A model generated the notes under the pieces. The model saw only the letters and a program-made list of their open reading frames with translations. It made no database searches and was not told the origin of the DNA. A DNA stretch of 64,000 nt from Kribbella capetownensis (lineage in GTDB: Bacteria > Actinomycetota > Actinomycetes > Propionibacteriales > Kribbellaceae), in the NCBI RefSeq assembly GCF_004331485.1, contig NZ_SJKD01000007.1:124001-188000 (forward strand), read 5' to 3'. Positions 26,705 to 35,363 of this stretch are shown here, one piece after another; within the stretch, counting starts at the first letter, position 1; each line of letters opens with the position of its first letter. Position numbers and translations under genes: made by a program.

Positions 26705-27568
26705 TCAGTGCCGGCGGGACGGCTTGGGGAGTTCGCAGCCGGCCTTGTTCAGGTCGATGGTGCGGCCGGCGGTCAGACAGGTGTAGAGCCACCACGTCTG
26801 CTGGCCGTACGCCGCGCCCTGGTCGACGGTGACGTTGCCGTCGGCGTCGACCTCGCACGGGTTGTTCACCGTGCACTGCTCACCGTCCTCGTTGCCGGTG
26901 TTGTTGACCCCGATCACCTCACCGGTCGTCGTGCTGACCACCGGCGATCCCGACGTACCGCCGATCGTCTCGCAGCCCGGCTGCTGGTACTTGATCGAGT
27001 TCTGCCAGGACCAGTCGCCCTCGCGCAGTTGCGGGATGGTGGCCTGCACCGAGCAGGTGTAGATGCGCTTCCAGTAGCCGGAGACAACTGCCATCCCCGC
27101 GCCGTTGGCCGGGCCCTGCTTGGCCAGCGTCAGCGGCGTGACGTTGAGCCGGCTCTGGATCGACGCGTAGGTCTCGTTCACCTCGTACACGATCATGTCG
27201 GTCTTGGTCATCGTGCCGAACAGGATCCGGCTGGCCCGGACCGTGCCGGCCCGGCTGGAGTCCGGCCGCAGCAGCGTGATCGAGCGGGTCGACGCGCGGT
27301 TCACCAGCACCTGGCCCGGGTTCAGGAACCCGCCTTCGTAGCAGTGGCCGTTGGTGAGTACGAGCGCCTTGTCGGTGCCCACCGACCTGGCGTACCGGAC
27401 GAGGGAGGCAGAACAGTTGCTGAGCGCAGCGATCCCGGTGAAGTCGGCACCAGGGGCCTGGACGGAGGCCTGCTGGGGAGCGGCCTCGAAGGCTTGGGCC
27501 GAACTGGTGCCGAGCAGTGCGATCGTGCCGGCCGCGGCGGCGGCCAGGAACGTACGGAACAGTTTCAT
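26705..27568 (-). CDS. Secreted trypsin-like serine protease
   Basis: 287 residues from ATG 27568 behind AGGAAACC. The signal peptide (1-25) ends SAQA. The S1 triad is visible: H75 (TNGHC), D124 (KTDMIVYEV) and S207 (GGTSGSPV). Seven or more Cys in the mature part suggest disulfides. It cuts proteins outside the cell; the specificity pocket cannot be judged by eye. The gene is divergent from the LytR-CpsA-Psr gene across 283 nt in which I see no clear promoter. Confidence 0.92.
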   Translation of the reverse strand: MKLFRTFLAAAAAGTIALLGTSSAQAFEAAPQQASVQAPGADFTGIAALSNCSASLVRYARSVGTDKALVLTNGHCYEGGFLNPGQVLVNRASTRSITLLRPDSSRAGTVRASRILFGTMTKTDMIVYEVNETYASIQSRLNVTPLTLAKQGPANGAGMAVVSGYWKRIYTCSVQATIPQLREGDWSWQNSIKYQQPGCETIGGTSGSPVVSTTTGEVIGVNNTGNEDGEQCTVNNPCEVDADGNVTVDQGAAYGQQTWWLYTCLTAGRTIDLNKAGCELPKPSRRH

Positions 27569-27851
27569 GGGGGGCGGTTTCCTGTCCTGTATGGATGGGT
27601 CTGGAGCTTTCGTAACCGATCCGCCCACCGACGACCATCACAACCGTGTGAAACCACGTGATCACCGGGTGTCTGCACGGGTTTTCCTGCGCTGCGTGGG
27701 GGGACTGCTACTCTTCGTCTCCGGATCCGCCTGGGCTCGAACCATCACCGCGTCCGGCACGTCGTACCCAGTGGTGGTGGGGACGACAAGGTACGGTCGA
27801 CTGGATTGCTGGCCCGCCGTGCCGCGTGAGATCAGAGAACGGAAGGACGTC

Positions 27852-29336
27852 ATGCCGCAGGAGAAACCTGACCTGCGCAGCCTCAGCGAGCCGGTGCGGT
27901 TCAAGCGGGCGCTGACGCTGGTCTTGATGACCCTGGTGCTGCCGGGGTCGGCACAGATCGTGGCAGGCAGCAAGCGGGCCGGGCGGTACGCCTGGCGGGT
28001 GGTGGCCGGGCTGATCGCGATCATCGTCTTCTTCATCCTGCTCGGGCTGATCTGGCGTTCCGGCACGATCAACCTGCTGGCCCGTCCGGGCACCCTGCGG
28101 ATCGTCCAGGTCGGGCTGATCGTGCTCGCGATCGGCTGGGCCGCACTGTTCATCGACGCCTACCGGCTCGGCCAGCCGCTCACCCTCGAGCGCAACCACC
28201 GCCTGACCACCAGCATCCTGGACGGCTTAATGGTGCTCGTGGTGGCGGGCGCGCTGATCTACGCGAGCACGATCGTCAACACCCAGCGTGATCTCGTCGC
28301 CAGCATCTTCGGCAACGGCCAGAAGTCGAAGGCCGAGCACGGCCGCTACAACGTGCTGCTGCTCGGTGGCGACTCCGGCGCGGACCGGATCGGCACCCGG
28401 CCGGACAGCATCACGCTGGCCAGCATCGACGCCGACACCGGCCGGACCGTCCTGATCGGCCTGCCGCGGAACCTGGCGAAGGTCCCGTTCCCGGCCGGTA
28501 CGGCGATGGCCAAGCAGTTCCCGGACGGCTTCCAGTGGAAGAACTGCGGCGCCGAGTGCCTGATCAACGCTGTCTACACCTACGCCTCCAACCACAAGGA
28601 CCTGTTCCCCGGCGACCCGAATCCCGGCGTGACCGCGACCCGGCAGGCGGTCCAGGCGGTCACCGGGCTGAAGGTGAACTACTTCGTGCTGATCGACCTG
28701 GCCGGGTTCCGCGACCTGCTCGACGCGGTCGGCGGCATCACCCTCGACATCGGCAAGCGGGTCCCGATCGGCGGCGGCAGTTCGCCGATCAAGGGCTACA
28801 TCGAGGCGGGCAAGGACCGGCATCTGGACGGCTACCACGCGCTCTGGTTCGCCCGGTCCCGGGCCGAGTCGTCGGACTACGAGCGGATGGCCCGGCAGAA
28901 GTGCGTGATGTCCGCGATGCTGAACCAGCTGTCCCCGCAGACGGTGCTGACCAAGTTCCAGGGCATCGCCAAGGCCAGCAAACAAGTGGTCCAGACCGAC
29001 ATTCCGGCCGGCGAACTGGGCACCTTCACCGATCTCGCGCTGGACGCGAAGAAGCTCCCGGTGTCAAGCTTCTCCGCGGTCCCGCCGCTGATCCACACCG
29101 GTGACCCGGACTTCGAGCTGATCCGGACCAAGGTCGCCGAAGCCATCGGGAAGTCGGAAGCGCTGGACAAGGCGGGCTCGGGAGGAGACGGTAAGAAGCC
29201 GAGCACTCCGAGTAGTTCCACCAGCAAGCCGACCACCGGCACGACCAAGAAGCCGAGTAAGACGAGCAGTCCGTCGAACTCACCGACCAAACCCGCCACC
29301 GGCGTCGACGACGTCGCTTCGATCTGTAAGGCCTGA
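27852..29336 (+). CDS. LytR-CpsA-Psr (LCP) family protein with four N-terminal helices
   Basis: 494 residues from ATG 27852; a much longer open frame upstream is rejected because the LCP pattern begins after this ATG. Helices lie at about 20-38, 48-68, 82-103 and 122-142, more than the single anchor usual in the family. The LCP domain (about 165-400) has LGGDSGADRIGTRPDS, the LPRN motif and the ARSRAESSDYERMARQ arginine motif. It would attach a polyprenyl-linked glycan to peptidoglycan. The C-terminus is a Ser/Thr/Pro/Lys-rich wall-spanning tail. The next glycosyltransferase starts 6 nt after its stop. Confidence 0.92.
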   Translation: MPQEKPDLRSLSEPVRFKRALTLVLMTLVLPGSAQIVAGSKRAGRYAWRVVAGLIAIIVFFILLGLIWRSGTINLLARPGTLRIVQVGLIVLAIGWAALFIDAYRLGQPLTLERNHRLTTSILDGLMVLVVAGALIYASTIVNTQRDLVASIFGNGQKSKAEHGRYNVLLLGGDSGADRIGTRPDSITLASIDADTGRTVLIGLPRNLAKVPFPAGTAMAKQFPDGFQWKNCGAECLINAVYTYASNHKDLFPGDPNPGVTATRQAVQAVTGLKVNYFVLIDLAGFRDLLDAVGGITLDIGKRVPIGGGSSPIKGYIEAGKDRHLDGYHALWFARSRAESSDYERMARQKCVMSAMLNQLSPQTVLTKFQGIAKASKQVVQTDIPAGELGTFTDLALDAKKLPVSSFSAVPPLIHTGDPDFELIRTKVAEAIGKSEALDKAGSGGDGKKPSTPSSSTSKPTTGTTKKPSKTSSPSNSPTKPATGVDDVASICKA

Positions 29337-29342
29337 CCTGAT

Positions 29343-30359
29343 ATGCCGCTGTCCCACTGGCCGCCCGTGTCCGTCGTGATGCCCGTCCTGAACGAGGAAC
29401 GTCACCTCGAAGAGGCGGTCGGCCGCGTCCTCGAGCAGGACTACCCCGGCGAGCTGGAAGTCGTGCTCGCCATCGGTCCGAGCAAGGACCGGACCCAGGA
29501 GATCGCGGACAAGCTGGCCGACCGCGACCCGCGGATCAGCATCGTGCCGAACCCGACCGGCAAGACGCCGGCCGCGCTGAACGTCGGCATCGCGAACGCG
29601 CGGCACGACATCCTGGTCCGGGTCGACGGCCACGGCGCACTCACCGACGGCTACATCACCCGCGCGGTCGAGGTCCTGGACGAGAGCGGCGCGGACAACG
29701 TCGGCGGTGTGATGGCCGCCGAGGGCCGGACGCCGACCGAGATGGCGGTCGCCTGTGCGTACCGGTCCCGGCTGGGTCTGGGCGCCTCGACGTTCCACCA
29801 GGGCGGCAAGGCCGGACCGGCTGACACCGTGTACCTGGGCGTGTTCCGGCGGGCCGCACTGGAGCGGGTCGGCGGGTTCGACGAGACCATGCACCGGGCC
29901 CAGGACTGGGAGCTGAACTACCGGATCCGCAAGACCGGCGGTCTGATCTGGTTCACCCCGGACCTGTCGGTCACCTACCGACCGCGGTCGTCGCTGTCGG
30001 CGGTGGCCAAGCAGTTCTTCCACACCGGCCAGTGGCGGCGCGAGGTGATCCGCCGGCACCCCGAGACCGCGAACAAGCGGTACCTGGCGCCCCCGATCGC
30101 GGTGATCCTGCTGGCGCTCGGCACCATTCTCGGCATCATCGGCCTGGCCACCGGCAGCAGCTGGCTCGACCTGGGTTTCCTGGCCCCGCTCGGCTACGCG
30201 ATCCTGCTGCTGGCCGGCTCAGCCGTCGAGGGCCGCTACCTGCCCTGGAAGGCCCTGCTCTGGATGCCGCTGGTCTGCGCGACCATGCACGTCTTCTGGG
30301 GCCTCGGCTTCCTAGTCGGCCTCCGCGAGCAGCCGAAGGCCGTCCAAGGCCTGTCCTAA
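29343..30359 (+). CDS. Family 2 glycosyltransferase with C-terminal membrane helices
   Basis: 338 residues. The GT-A domain covers 7-245: VVMPVLNEER (11-20), VDGH at 94-97 as the DxH-type metal motif, and QDWELNYRI as the acceptor/catalytic motif. Three helices follow (about 250-325). The layout is that of succinoglycan-type transferases that extend lipid-linked sugars. It starts 6 nt after the LCP gene, so synthesis and wall attachment of one polymer may be coupled. Palindromic element B begins 33 nt after its stop. Confidence 0.92.
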   Translation: MPLSHWPPVSVVMPVLNEERHLEEAVGRVLEQDYPGELEVVLAIGPSKDRTQEIADKLADRDPRISIVPNPTGKTPAALNVGIANARHDILVRVDGHGALTDGYITRAVEVLDESGADNVGGVMAAEGRTPTEMAVACAYRSRLGLGASTFHQGGKAGPADTVYLGVFRRAALERVGGFDETMHRAQDWELNYRIRKTGGLIWFTPDLSVTYRPRSSLSAVAKQFFHTGQWRREVIRRHPETANKRYLAPPIAVILLALGTILGIIGLATGSSWLDLGFLAPLGYAILLLAGSAVEGRYLPWKALLWMPLVCATMHVFWGLGFLVGLREQPKAVQGLS

Positions 30360-30391
30360 CCCCGGCCGGCCCCCGGCCAATCCACCGCCGG

Positions 30392-30480
30392 CATTTGGAC
30401 GGATATCCCTTCAGGTTGCGGGTTCTCATGCCTTGATACGGCCACAGAACCCGTGAGTTGAGGGGATATCCGTCCAAATG
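30392..30480. repeat. 89-nt palindromic element, copy B
   Basis: Arms 30392-30426 and 30446-30480 pair around a 19-nt loop containing GATA. The first 18 positions (CATTTGGACGGATATCCC) and the last seven (GGGTTCT) pair perfectly. Most of the middle pairs as G/U on the plus-strand RNA. Compared with copy A (9213-9301), arm lengths and loop length are identical. Where the outer and inner helices differ between copies, both arms have usually changed together. Confidence 0.85.
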
Positions 30481-30503
30481 CATCTCGAGGGGCGGCGGGG
30501 GGC

Positions 30504-30546
30504 CGCGGCGGAGGGCGGGGTGGGGGCGGCGGAGGGCGGGTGGGGG
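30504..30546 (+). repeat. G-rich direct repeat beside element B
   Basis: The unit GCGGCGGAGGGCGGG(G)TGGGGG occurs twice in tandem, ending at the 3' end of the ABC ATPase gene on the other strand. The repeated G-runs could form a quadruplex on the plus strand or in plus-strand RNA. This is a local composition feature with no proven role. Confidence 0.55.
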
Positions 30547-31314
30547 TTAGCCCCGGGCGAATTTGGTGTAGGCGGCGACGACCTCTTCGGCGGTGCCGTC
30601 GAGGCGCAGTACGCCGCCGTCCAGCCAGAGCGCGCGGTTGCAGGTGTCGAGGACGACGTCGAGGCTGTGGCTGACCAGGAACACCGTGCCGGCCTGGTCG
30701 CGCAGGTCGCGGATCTTGCGTTCGGACCGGACCCGGAACTCGGCGTCCCCGGTGGCCAGGGCCTCGTCGACGAGCAGGATGTCGTGCGTCTTCGCCGACG
30801 CGATCGCGAACTTCAGCCGGGCCGCCATCCCGGACGAGTACGTCGACATCGGCAAGTCGATGAACTCCCCGATCCCGGAGAACTCGACGATCTCGTCGTA
30901 CCGCTGCTGGATCTCGGCCGCCGACATACCCATCGCCAGGCAGCCGAGGACGACGTTCCGGTCGCCGGTCAGGTCGTTCATCATCGCCGCGTTCACGCCG
31001 AGCAGCGACGGCTGCCCGCCGGTGTAGACGACGCCGGACGCGGGCGGCAGCAGCCCGGCGATCGCCCGCAGCAGCGTCGACTTGCCGGAGCCGTTGCGGC
31101 CGATGACGCCGATCGCATCGCCCTTGTAGGCAACGAAGTTGACGTCCTTGACCGCATGCACCTCGCGGATCGTCGGCCGGTCCTGCCGCTTCAGGATCCG
31201 CCGGAACGCCGTCGCCGCCGTACCCTTGCCGCCCTGCCCGGCGATCACCTTGTAGATGATGTCGAGGTGGTCGGCGATGACGGTGGGTTCAGCCCCTGAA
31301 TCAGCCACGGCCAT
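30547..31314 (-). CDS. Polysaccharide ABC exporter, ATP-binding subunit
   Basis: 255 residues. Walker A GRNGSGKST (72-80), the signature YSSGMAARL and Walker B ILLVDEAL are intact, followed by the switch His in VSHS. The sequence type is that of TagH/RfbE/Wzt exporters of teichoic acid or O-antigen-like polymers, without a C-terminal substrate-binding domain. It overlaps the permease gene by 14 nt, and together they form the transporter. The nearby LCP and glycosyltransferase genes suggest an envelope polymer as cargo. Confidence 0.93.
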   Translation of the reverse strand: MAVADSGAEPTVIADHLDIIYKVIAGQGGKGTAATAFRRILKRQDRPTIREVHAVKDVNFVAYKGDAIGVIGRNGSGKSTLLRAIAGLLPPASGVVYTGGQPSLLGVNAAMMNDLTGDRNVVLGCLAMGMSAAEIQQRYDEIVEFSGIGEFIDLPMSTYSSGMAARLKFAIASAKTHDILLVDEALATGDAEFRVRSERKIRDLRDQAGTVFLVSHSLDVVLDTCNRALWLDGGVLRLDGTAEEVVAAYTKFARG

Positions 31315-32218
31315 AACGGTCCTCCGCGCGCCAGAAGTACACCAGACCCGCCACCAGCATCACGAACGACCAGACGATCGCGATCGTCCACGCATGCGGC
31401 AACTCGTTCGCCTCGTGCTCCGCGAGCAGCGATCGCCGGACGATGTCGATGTACGCCGAGATCGGGTTGAGCGCGAGCACCTTGATCACCCAGCTCGGCG
31501 CGTCCACCTCGGCCAGCTTGGCCGGCAGCGAGAAGAAGATCCCGGACGCGTACAGCCAGGTGCGGGTGACGAACGGCAGCAACTGACTGATGTCGGACAC
31601 GAACGTCCCGACCCGGGCGCAGACCAGGGTGATCCCGATGTTGAACATGGTCTGCAGCACCATGGCCGGAGCGACGAGCAGCCAGCGCCAGGAGATTCCG
31701 TCGGTGAAGCCGACGATGACGAACAGCAGGCACAGCGAGACCAGCATCTGGTTCAGCTCGTTCAGCACGTAGGCGAGCGGCAGGGTCGCGCGCGGGAAGT
31801 GCAGGGTGCGGATCAGCGACAGGTTCAGCGCCAGCGAGCGGGACCCTTCGGTCATGCAGCGCTGGGTGAACGTGAAGACGAAGATCCCGCTGAGCAGGAA
31901 CGCGACGTAGTTGTCGATCCCGTTCTTGGTGCCGAGCAGGACACCGAAGGCGAGGTAGTAGACCGCCGCGTTGAGCAGCGGCGTCAGTACCTGCCAGAAC
32001 GACCCGAGGCGGGCCCCGGCGTACATGGCGTAGGTGCGGGCTCGGGCGTAGCTGAGGACGAACTGGCGACGGCTCCACAACTCCCTCAGGTAGGAGTTGA
32101 GCGGCGGGCGGATCGAGCTTTTGGAGAGTCCGTAGCGTTCGGCCAGTGCCGCCGGGTCGGTCGCCCCGGTCGGCTCTGCGGCGGTCGGCATGAGCGCCAA
32201 TGTACTGCGTTGCGTCAC
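31301..32218 (-). CDS. Polysaccharide ABC exporter, permease subunit
   Basis: 305 residues from GTG 32218; an ATG nine codons later (32191) is an alternative and neither has a good ribosome site. Residues 55-300 are an ABC2-type membrane domain with six helices, including the family-typical ARTYAMYAGARLGSFWQVLTP near the first helix and GIFFSLPAKL. It pairs with the overlapping ATPase gene to export an envelope glycan. It is in a minus-strand run with gaps near 28 nt, possibly one transcript from azlC. Confidence 0.92.
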   Translation of the reverse strand: MTQRSTLALMPTAAEPTGATDPAALAERYGLSKSSIRPPLNSYLRELWSRRQFVLSYARARTYAMYAGARLGSFWQVLTPLLNAAVYYLAFGVLLGTKNGIDNYVAFLLSGIFVFTFTQRCMTEGSRSLALNLSLIRTLHFPRATLPLAYVLNELNQMLVSLCLLFVIVGFTDGISWRWLLVAPAMVLQTMFNIGITLVCARVGTFVSDISQLLPFVTRTWLYASGIFFSLPAKLAEVDAPSWVIKVLALNPISAYIDIVRRSLLAEHEANELPHAWTIAIVWSFVMLVAGLVYFWRAEDRYGRG

Positions 32219-32246
32219 TCCGCCGTGACTGCGGTCGGCTCCGGCG

Positions 32247-32948
32247 TCAGCCGATCAGCCGCCGGCGCAGGCGATCGAGATCGTCGTCGGTGAGACCACC
32301 GTGCCGCAGGTATGCCTCGGGTCCGCCATACTTTTCGTCCAGATGACGCAGGATCGCGACCATCGACTCGGCCCGCGTATCGCGGAATTCGATCAGCTCC
32401 GGATGCTGTGCGGGGTCCGGTTCGGCGGCCAGTTGCTCGGCCAGCAGGCCGGCCAGCCGCTCCTGGGTGAGGAAGTAGTCGGCGACGATCTCCTCCTCGG
32501 GTACGCCGGCGATGCTCAGGGCCAGCGCGACGACCATGCCGGTCCGGTCCTTACCGCCGTGGCAGTGCACGACGACCGCGCCGTCGGGCTCGTCCGCGAT
32601 CGCCTTCACGGCGGCCGCGAACAGCTCTGGGCGCCGATCCAGCATCCAGGTGCACGCGGCGACGATCGTCGGCTGCCCGTGATCCGGGTCGGCCGGATCC
32701 TGCAGCGACTGCGCGACCAGCAGCGGATCCCCGACGAACGGACTCGGCGCGGCCGCAGCCTCCGCCTCGCCGCGCAGGTCCAGAATCCGGCTGACGCCAG
32801 AACGTCGTACCGCCTCGACACCCTCGGCGGTCAGATAGTGCAGGCTGTCCGACCGGATCAGCACCCCTGCGCGAACCCGCGCACCATCCGCCGTCGGCAA
32901 CCCACCCACATCCCGTGCATTCCGGCACCCCGGCCACTCAAGATCCAT
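32247..32948 (-). CDS. Tyrosine/inositol-type protein phosphatase
   Basis: 233 residues from ATG 32948; a longer Pro/Thr-rich reading is rejected as antisense composition. The P-loop HCHGGKDRTG holds the nucleophile C129 and R135 (C-X5-R). CRNARDVGG and ILDLRGEAE near the start are typical of the Tyr_phosphatase_3 family (MptpB/LipA group), enzymes that act on phosphotyrosine or phosphoinositides. Physiological substrate is unknown. It sits between the ABC exporter and a Pro-rich membrane protein on the same strand. Confidence 0.9.
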   Translation of the reverse strand: MDLEWPGCRNARDVGGLPTADGARVRAGVLIRSDSLHYLTAEGVEAVRRSGVSRILDLRGEAEAAAAPSPFVGDPLLVAQSLQDPADPDHGQPTIVAACTWMLDRRPELFAAAVKAIADEPDGAVVVHCHGGKDRTGMVVALALSIAGVPEEEIVADYFLTQERLAGLLAEQLAAEPDPAQHPELIEFRDTRAESMVAILRHLDEKYGGPEAYLRHGGLTDDDLDRLRRRLIG

Positions 32949-32976
32949 ACGCCCATCCAAACAGGAACCTTGCGGG

Positions 32977-33639
32977 TCAGCGGTCTTGGGGGCGGTCCGG
33001 GTTGGGGCCGGGGTTGTACGGGGGTGGGGGTGGGAAGGTGTTGTTCTGGGGGCCGGGTGGGGGCGGGTAGTTGCCGGGGGCACCTGGTGGTTGCTGGGGT
33101 GGGTAGGTGTTCGTCGGGCGGTTGCGGCGGCGGTTGCGGACGGCGGTGATGGTGAGCAGGACGCCGCCGAGGATGAAAAAGATCAGGAAGGAGCCGATGG
33201 CACCGAAGATCGACAGCACGAACGCGACCACCGAGGACTTCGGTCCGGCGGCGTACGTCGCGCCGGTCGTGTCGTCAGTGCAGGAGATGCTGTAGTCCCC
33301 CGCCGGGACGGTGTCCACCGACCGCGCGACGACGTACCACGTCTCGTCGTTGATCGTGATCTGCTCGGAGCCGGTCGGCGCCTTCAGCGGTACGTCGCCA
33401 CCGGACGCGTTTTTCGCCTCGCAGGGAGGATTGAGCACCGGGACGGACGAGTAGATCGTCAGCCCCTCCTCCTTCAGGTGGACCACGCCGCCCTCGATCG
33501 ACTGCGGCGACTCCGGCACCGTCTGGACGATCCGCCAGATGAAGAACAAGGTCAGCAGGGCACCGATCGCGAAGCACGCGATCGCGATCCAGGTCAGCGT
33601 CTTCTTCGGCGCAGTCGGCTGCCCGGGATAAGTGCTCAT
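32977..33639 (-). CDS. Two-helix membrane protein with Pro-rich tail
   Basis: 220 residues from ATG 33639. Helix one (about 14-37) and helix two (about 138-162) bracket an extracytoplasmic domain of 100 residues with two Cys (PPCEAK and ISCTDD) that could form a disulfide. The last 50 residues are Pro, Asn, Gly and Tyr repeats. No catalytic motif is seen; similar uncharacterised proteins are common in actinobacteria. Gaps of 28-29 nt to both neighbours suggest shared transcription. Confidence 0.8.
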   Translation of the reverse strand: MSTYPGQPTAPKKTLTWIAIACFAIGALLTLFFIWRIVQTVPESPQSIEGGVVHLKEEGLTIYSSVPVLNPPCEAKNASGGDVPLKAPTGSEQITINDETWYVVARSVDTVPAGDYSISCTDDTTGATYAAGPKSSVVAFVLSIFGAIGSFLIFFILGGVLLTITAVRNRRRNRPTNTYPPQQPPGAPGNYPPPPGPQNNTFPPPPPYNPGPNPDRPQDR

Positions 33640-33668
33640 GGCAGCACCGTAGTCCTTGGAACGGTTCG

Positions 33669-33992
33669 CTACGGTACGCCGAGCAGCCTCAGACCGGCCG
33701 CGGTCGCGGCAGCCGCCACCACGACCAGCACGAACGGCGCCTTGCGCCACGCGAGCACGCCACCGACCAGTACGCCGGCCGGACGCGCGACGCCGGCCGG
33801 CCCATGGCCGTCCGTCAAGGCAGAGGTCGCAACCAAGGCGGTCAGCAGCACGATCGCCGCCGCGGCCAGGAGCTGCTGGGCCCGCTCGGGCAGCTCGAAC
33901 CGGCTGCGCATCACCGGCCCGGCGAACCGCAGCGAGAAGGTGCCCACGGCAAGGATCAGGATGCCGACCAGCACCAGCGGCGTGTTGGTCAT
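33669..33992 (-). CDS. azlD: AzlD branched-chain amino acid exporter, small subunit
   Basis: 107 residues with three or four membrane helices and the family-typical GTFSLRFAGP motif near 17-26. With AzlC it exports branched-chain amino acids or analogues. The ATG overlaps the azlC stop (ATGA), as usual for this pair. Confidence 0.88.
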   Translation of the reverse strand: MTNTPLVLVGILILAVGTFSLRFAGPVMRSRFELPERAQQLLAAAAIVLLTALVATSALTDGHGPAGVARPAGVLVGGVLAWRKAPFVLVVVAAAATAAGLRLLGVP

Positions 33993-34675
33993 CGCGACAC
34001 CTCCAGCGCAGGCTTGCCCGCGCGGTAGAAGAGCATCCCCGCCAGCGCAAGCAACACAGGCAGACCGGACGGCAGGAACGGTGTCGCGGCCAACGCGAAC
34101 ACCACCCCGATCAAGGCCGCCGTACGCGTCGCACGATCGCGCAATGCCGGCAGAACAAGGGCGAGCAGCACCGCCGGGAACGCAGCATCCAGCCCGAACA
34201 CATCGGTGTCCGTGATGACCGATCCCGCCGCACCGCCGACGACCACGCCGATGTTCCAGCACACGAAGATGCCGATGCCGCCGGCCCAGTACGCCGCCCG
34301 CCGCTGCCGCAGATCGTCCTGGCCCATGGCGAACGCGACGTTCTCGTCCGTCATCAGGTGGCTGCCGGGGAAGCGCCGCCAGCCGCTACCGATCACATCA
34401 CTGACCGCGAGGCCGAACGCGACGTGCCGGGTGTTCACCAGCAGGCCCGCGATCATCGCCGCGATCGGACTGCCGCCTGCCGCCACGATTCCGACGAACA
34501 GGAACTGCGACGCACCCGCGAAGACCACCAGCGACAGCAGCACCGGCACCCACAGCGGCAGCCCACCGCCGACGCTGATCGCGCCGTACGAGAGGCCGAC
34601 CACGCCGTCGGCCAGGCAGACCAGCCCGATGTCCCGGGCCAGCCCACGGTCGAGTGTTCGCCAGATCGAACGCAT
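33989..34675 (-). CDS. azlC: AzlC branched-chain amino acid exporter, large subunit
   Basis: 228 residues from ATG 34675; in-frame GTG 34696 and ATG 34681 are alternatives. CATAAT at 34685-34680 lies about 7 nt before the likely start of transcription, which would make the ATG at 34675 leaderless. The protein has about six helices and the AzlC pattern GLSYGAISVGGGLPLW, ASQFLF and NTRHVAFG. It pairs with the overlapping azlD. The divergent XRE-cupin gene probably controls both. Confidence 0.9.
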   Translation of the reverse strand: MRSIWRTLDRGLARDIGLVCLADGVVGLSYGAISVGGGLPLWVPVLLSLVVFAGASQFLFVGIVAAGGSPIAAMIAGLLVNTRHVAFGLAVSDVIGSGWRRFPGSHLMTDENVAFAMGQDDLRQRRAAYWAGGIGIFVCWNIGVVVGGAAGSVITDTDVFGLDAAFPAVLLALVLPALRDRATRTAALIGVVFALAATPFLPSGLPVLLALAGMLFYRAGKPALEVSR

Positions 34676-34744
34676 GAGCATTATGATGAACAACACCCCC
34701 TGCGTTCGTCAAGCCGAACAACCAGACCGATGGAGCGAACACGG

Positions 34745-35296
34745 ATGGACACCAAGGCACCGCTCGACGTGATCGCGGCCTCGCTGCGCCGGTACCGCGC
34801 CCGAGCCGGACTGTCGTTGACCGAGGTCGCCAAGCGCGCCGGGGTCGCGAAGTCCACGCTGTCCCAGCTGGAGTCGGGGTCCGGCAACCCCAGCGTGGAG
34901 ACGTTGTGGGCGCTGGCGGTCGCGTTGGACACGCCGTTCGCCACGTTGCTCGATCCGCCGCGGCCGAAGGTGCAGGTGATCCGCGCGGGCGAGGGGCCGG
35001 TCCTGTACTCCGACCAGGCCGAGTACAGCGCGACTCTGGTCGCGTCCTGCCCGCCGAACGCCCGCCGCGACATCTTCCGCATCGTCGCCTCCCCCGGCCC
35101 CGGCCGGAAGTCCGAGCCGCACATGCCCGGTGTGGTCGAGCACGTCGTCCTCAGCTCAGGCCGCGCCCTCGTCGGGCCTGCGGACGACCCGATCGAACTC
35201 ACGCCCGGCGACTACCTGGCCTATCCCGGCGATCTCCCGCACATCTTCCAGGCCCTCGAGGAGTCCACCGCAGTCCTCGTCTCCGAACATGTCTGA
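34745..35296 (+). CDS. XRE family regulator with cupin domain
   Basis: 183 residues from ATG 34745 with GGAG nine nt upstream. Residues 8-62 form an XRE helix-turn-helix (LTEVAKRAGVAKSTLSQLESG), and 95-178 a small cupin barrel with HMPGVVEHV and PGDLPHIF. Such proteins sense a small molecule and repress adjacent transporter genes; the divergent azlCD is the likely target. A TATGAT box at 34682-34687 could be its -10 element. Confidence 0.92.
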   Translation: MDTKAPLDVIAASLRRYRARAGLSLTEVAKRAGVAKSTLSQLESGSGNPSVETLWALAVALDTPFATLLDPPRPKVQVIRAGEGPVLYSDQAEYSATLVASCPPNARRDIFRIVASPGPGRKSEPHMPGVVEHVVLSSGRALVGPADDPIELTPGDYLAYPGDLPHIFQALEESTAVLVSEHV

Positions 35297-35312
35297 CACT
35301 TGCCCTGAGCAA

Positions 35313-35349
35313 CGAAACGCCCGGAACCGCAGTGGTTCCGGGCGTTTCG
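35313..35349. terminator. Bidirectional terminator between convergent genes
   Basis: CGAAACGCCCGGAACC and its exact complement make a 16-bp stem with a 5-nt loop. It lies 17 nt after the XRE-cupin stop and 15 nt after the methyltransferase stop, so it can serve both strands. The stem ends in AAA/TTT rather than a separate long U-tract. Confidence 0.8.
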
Positions 35350-35363
35350 GCGTACTGCAGGTG

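Noticed and set aside
25329-26786. 485-residue plus-strand open frame
   Set aside because: Antisense to the spermidine-synthase-like gene with reverse-strand composition.
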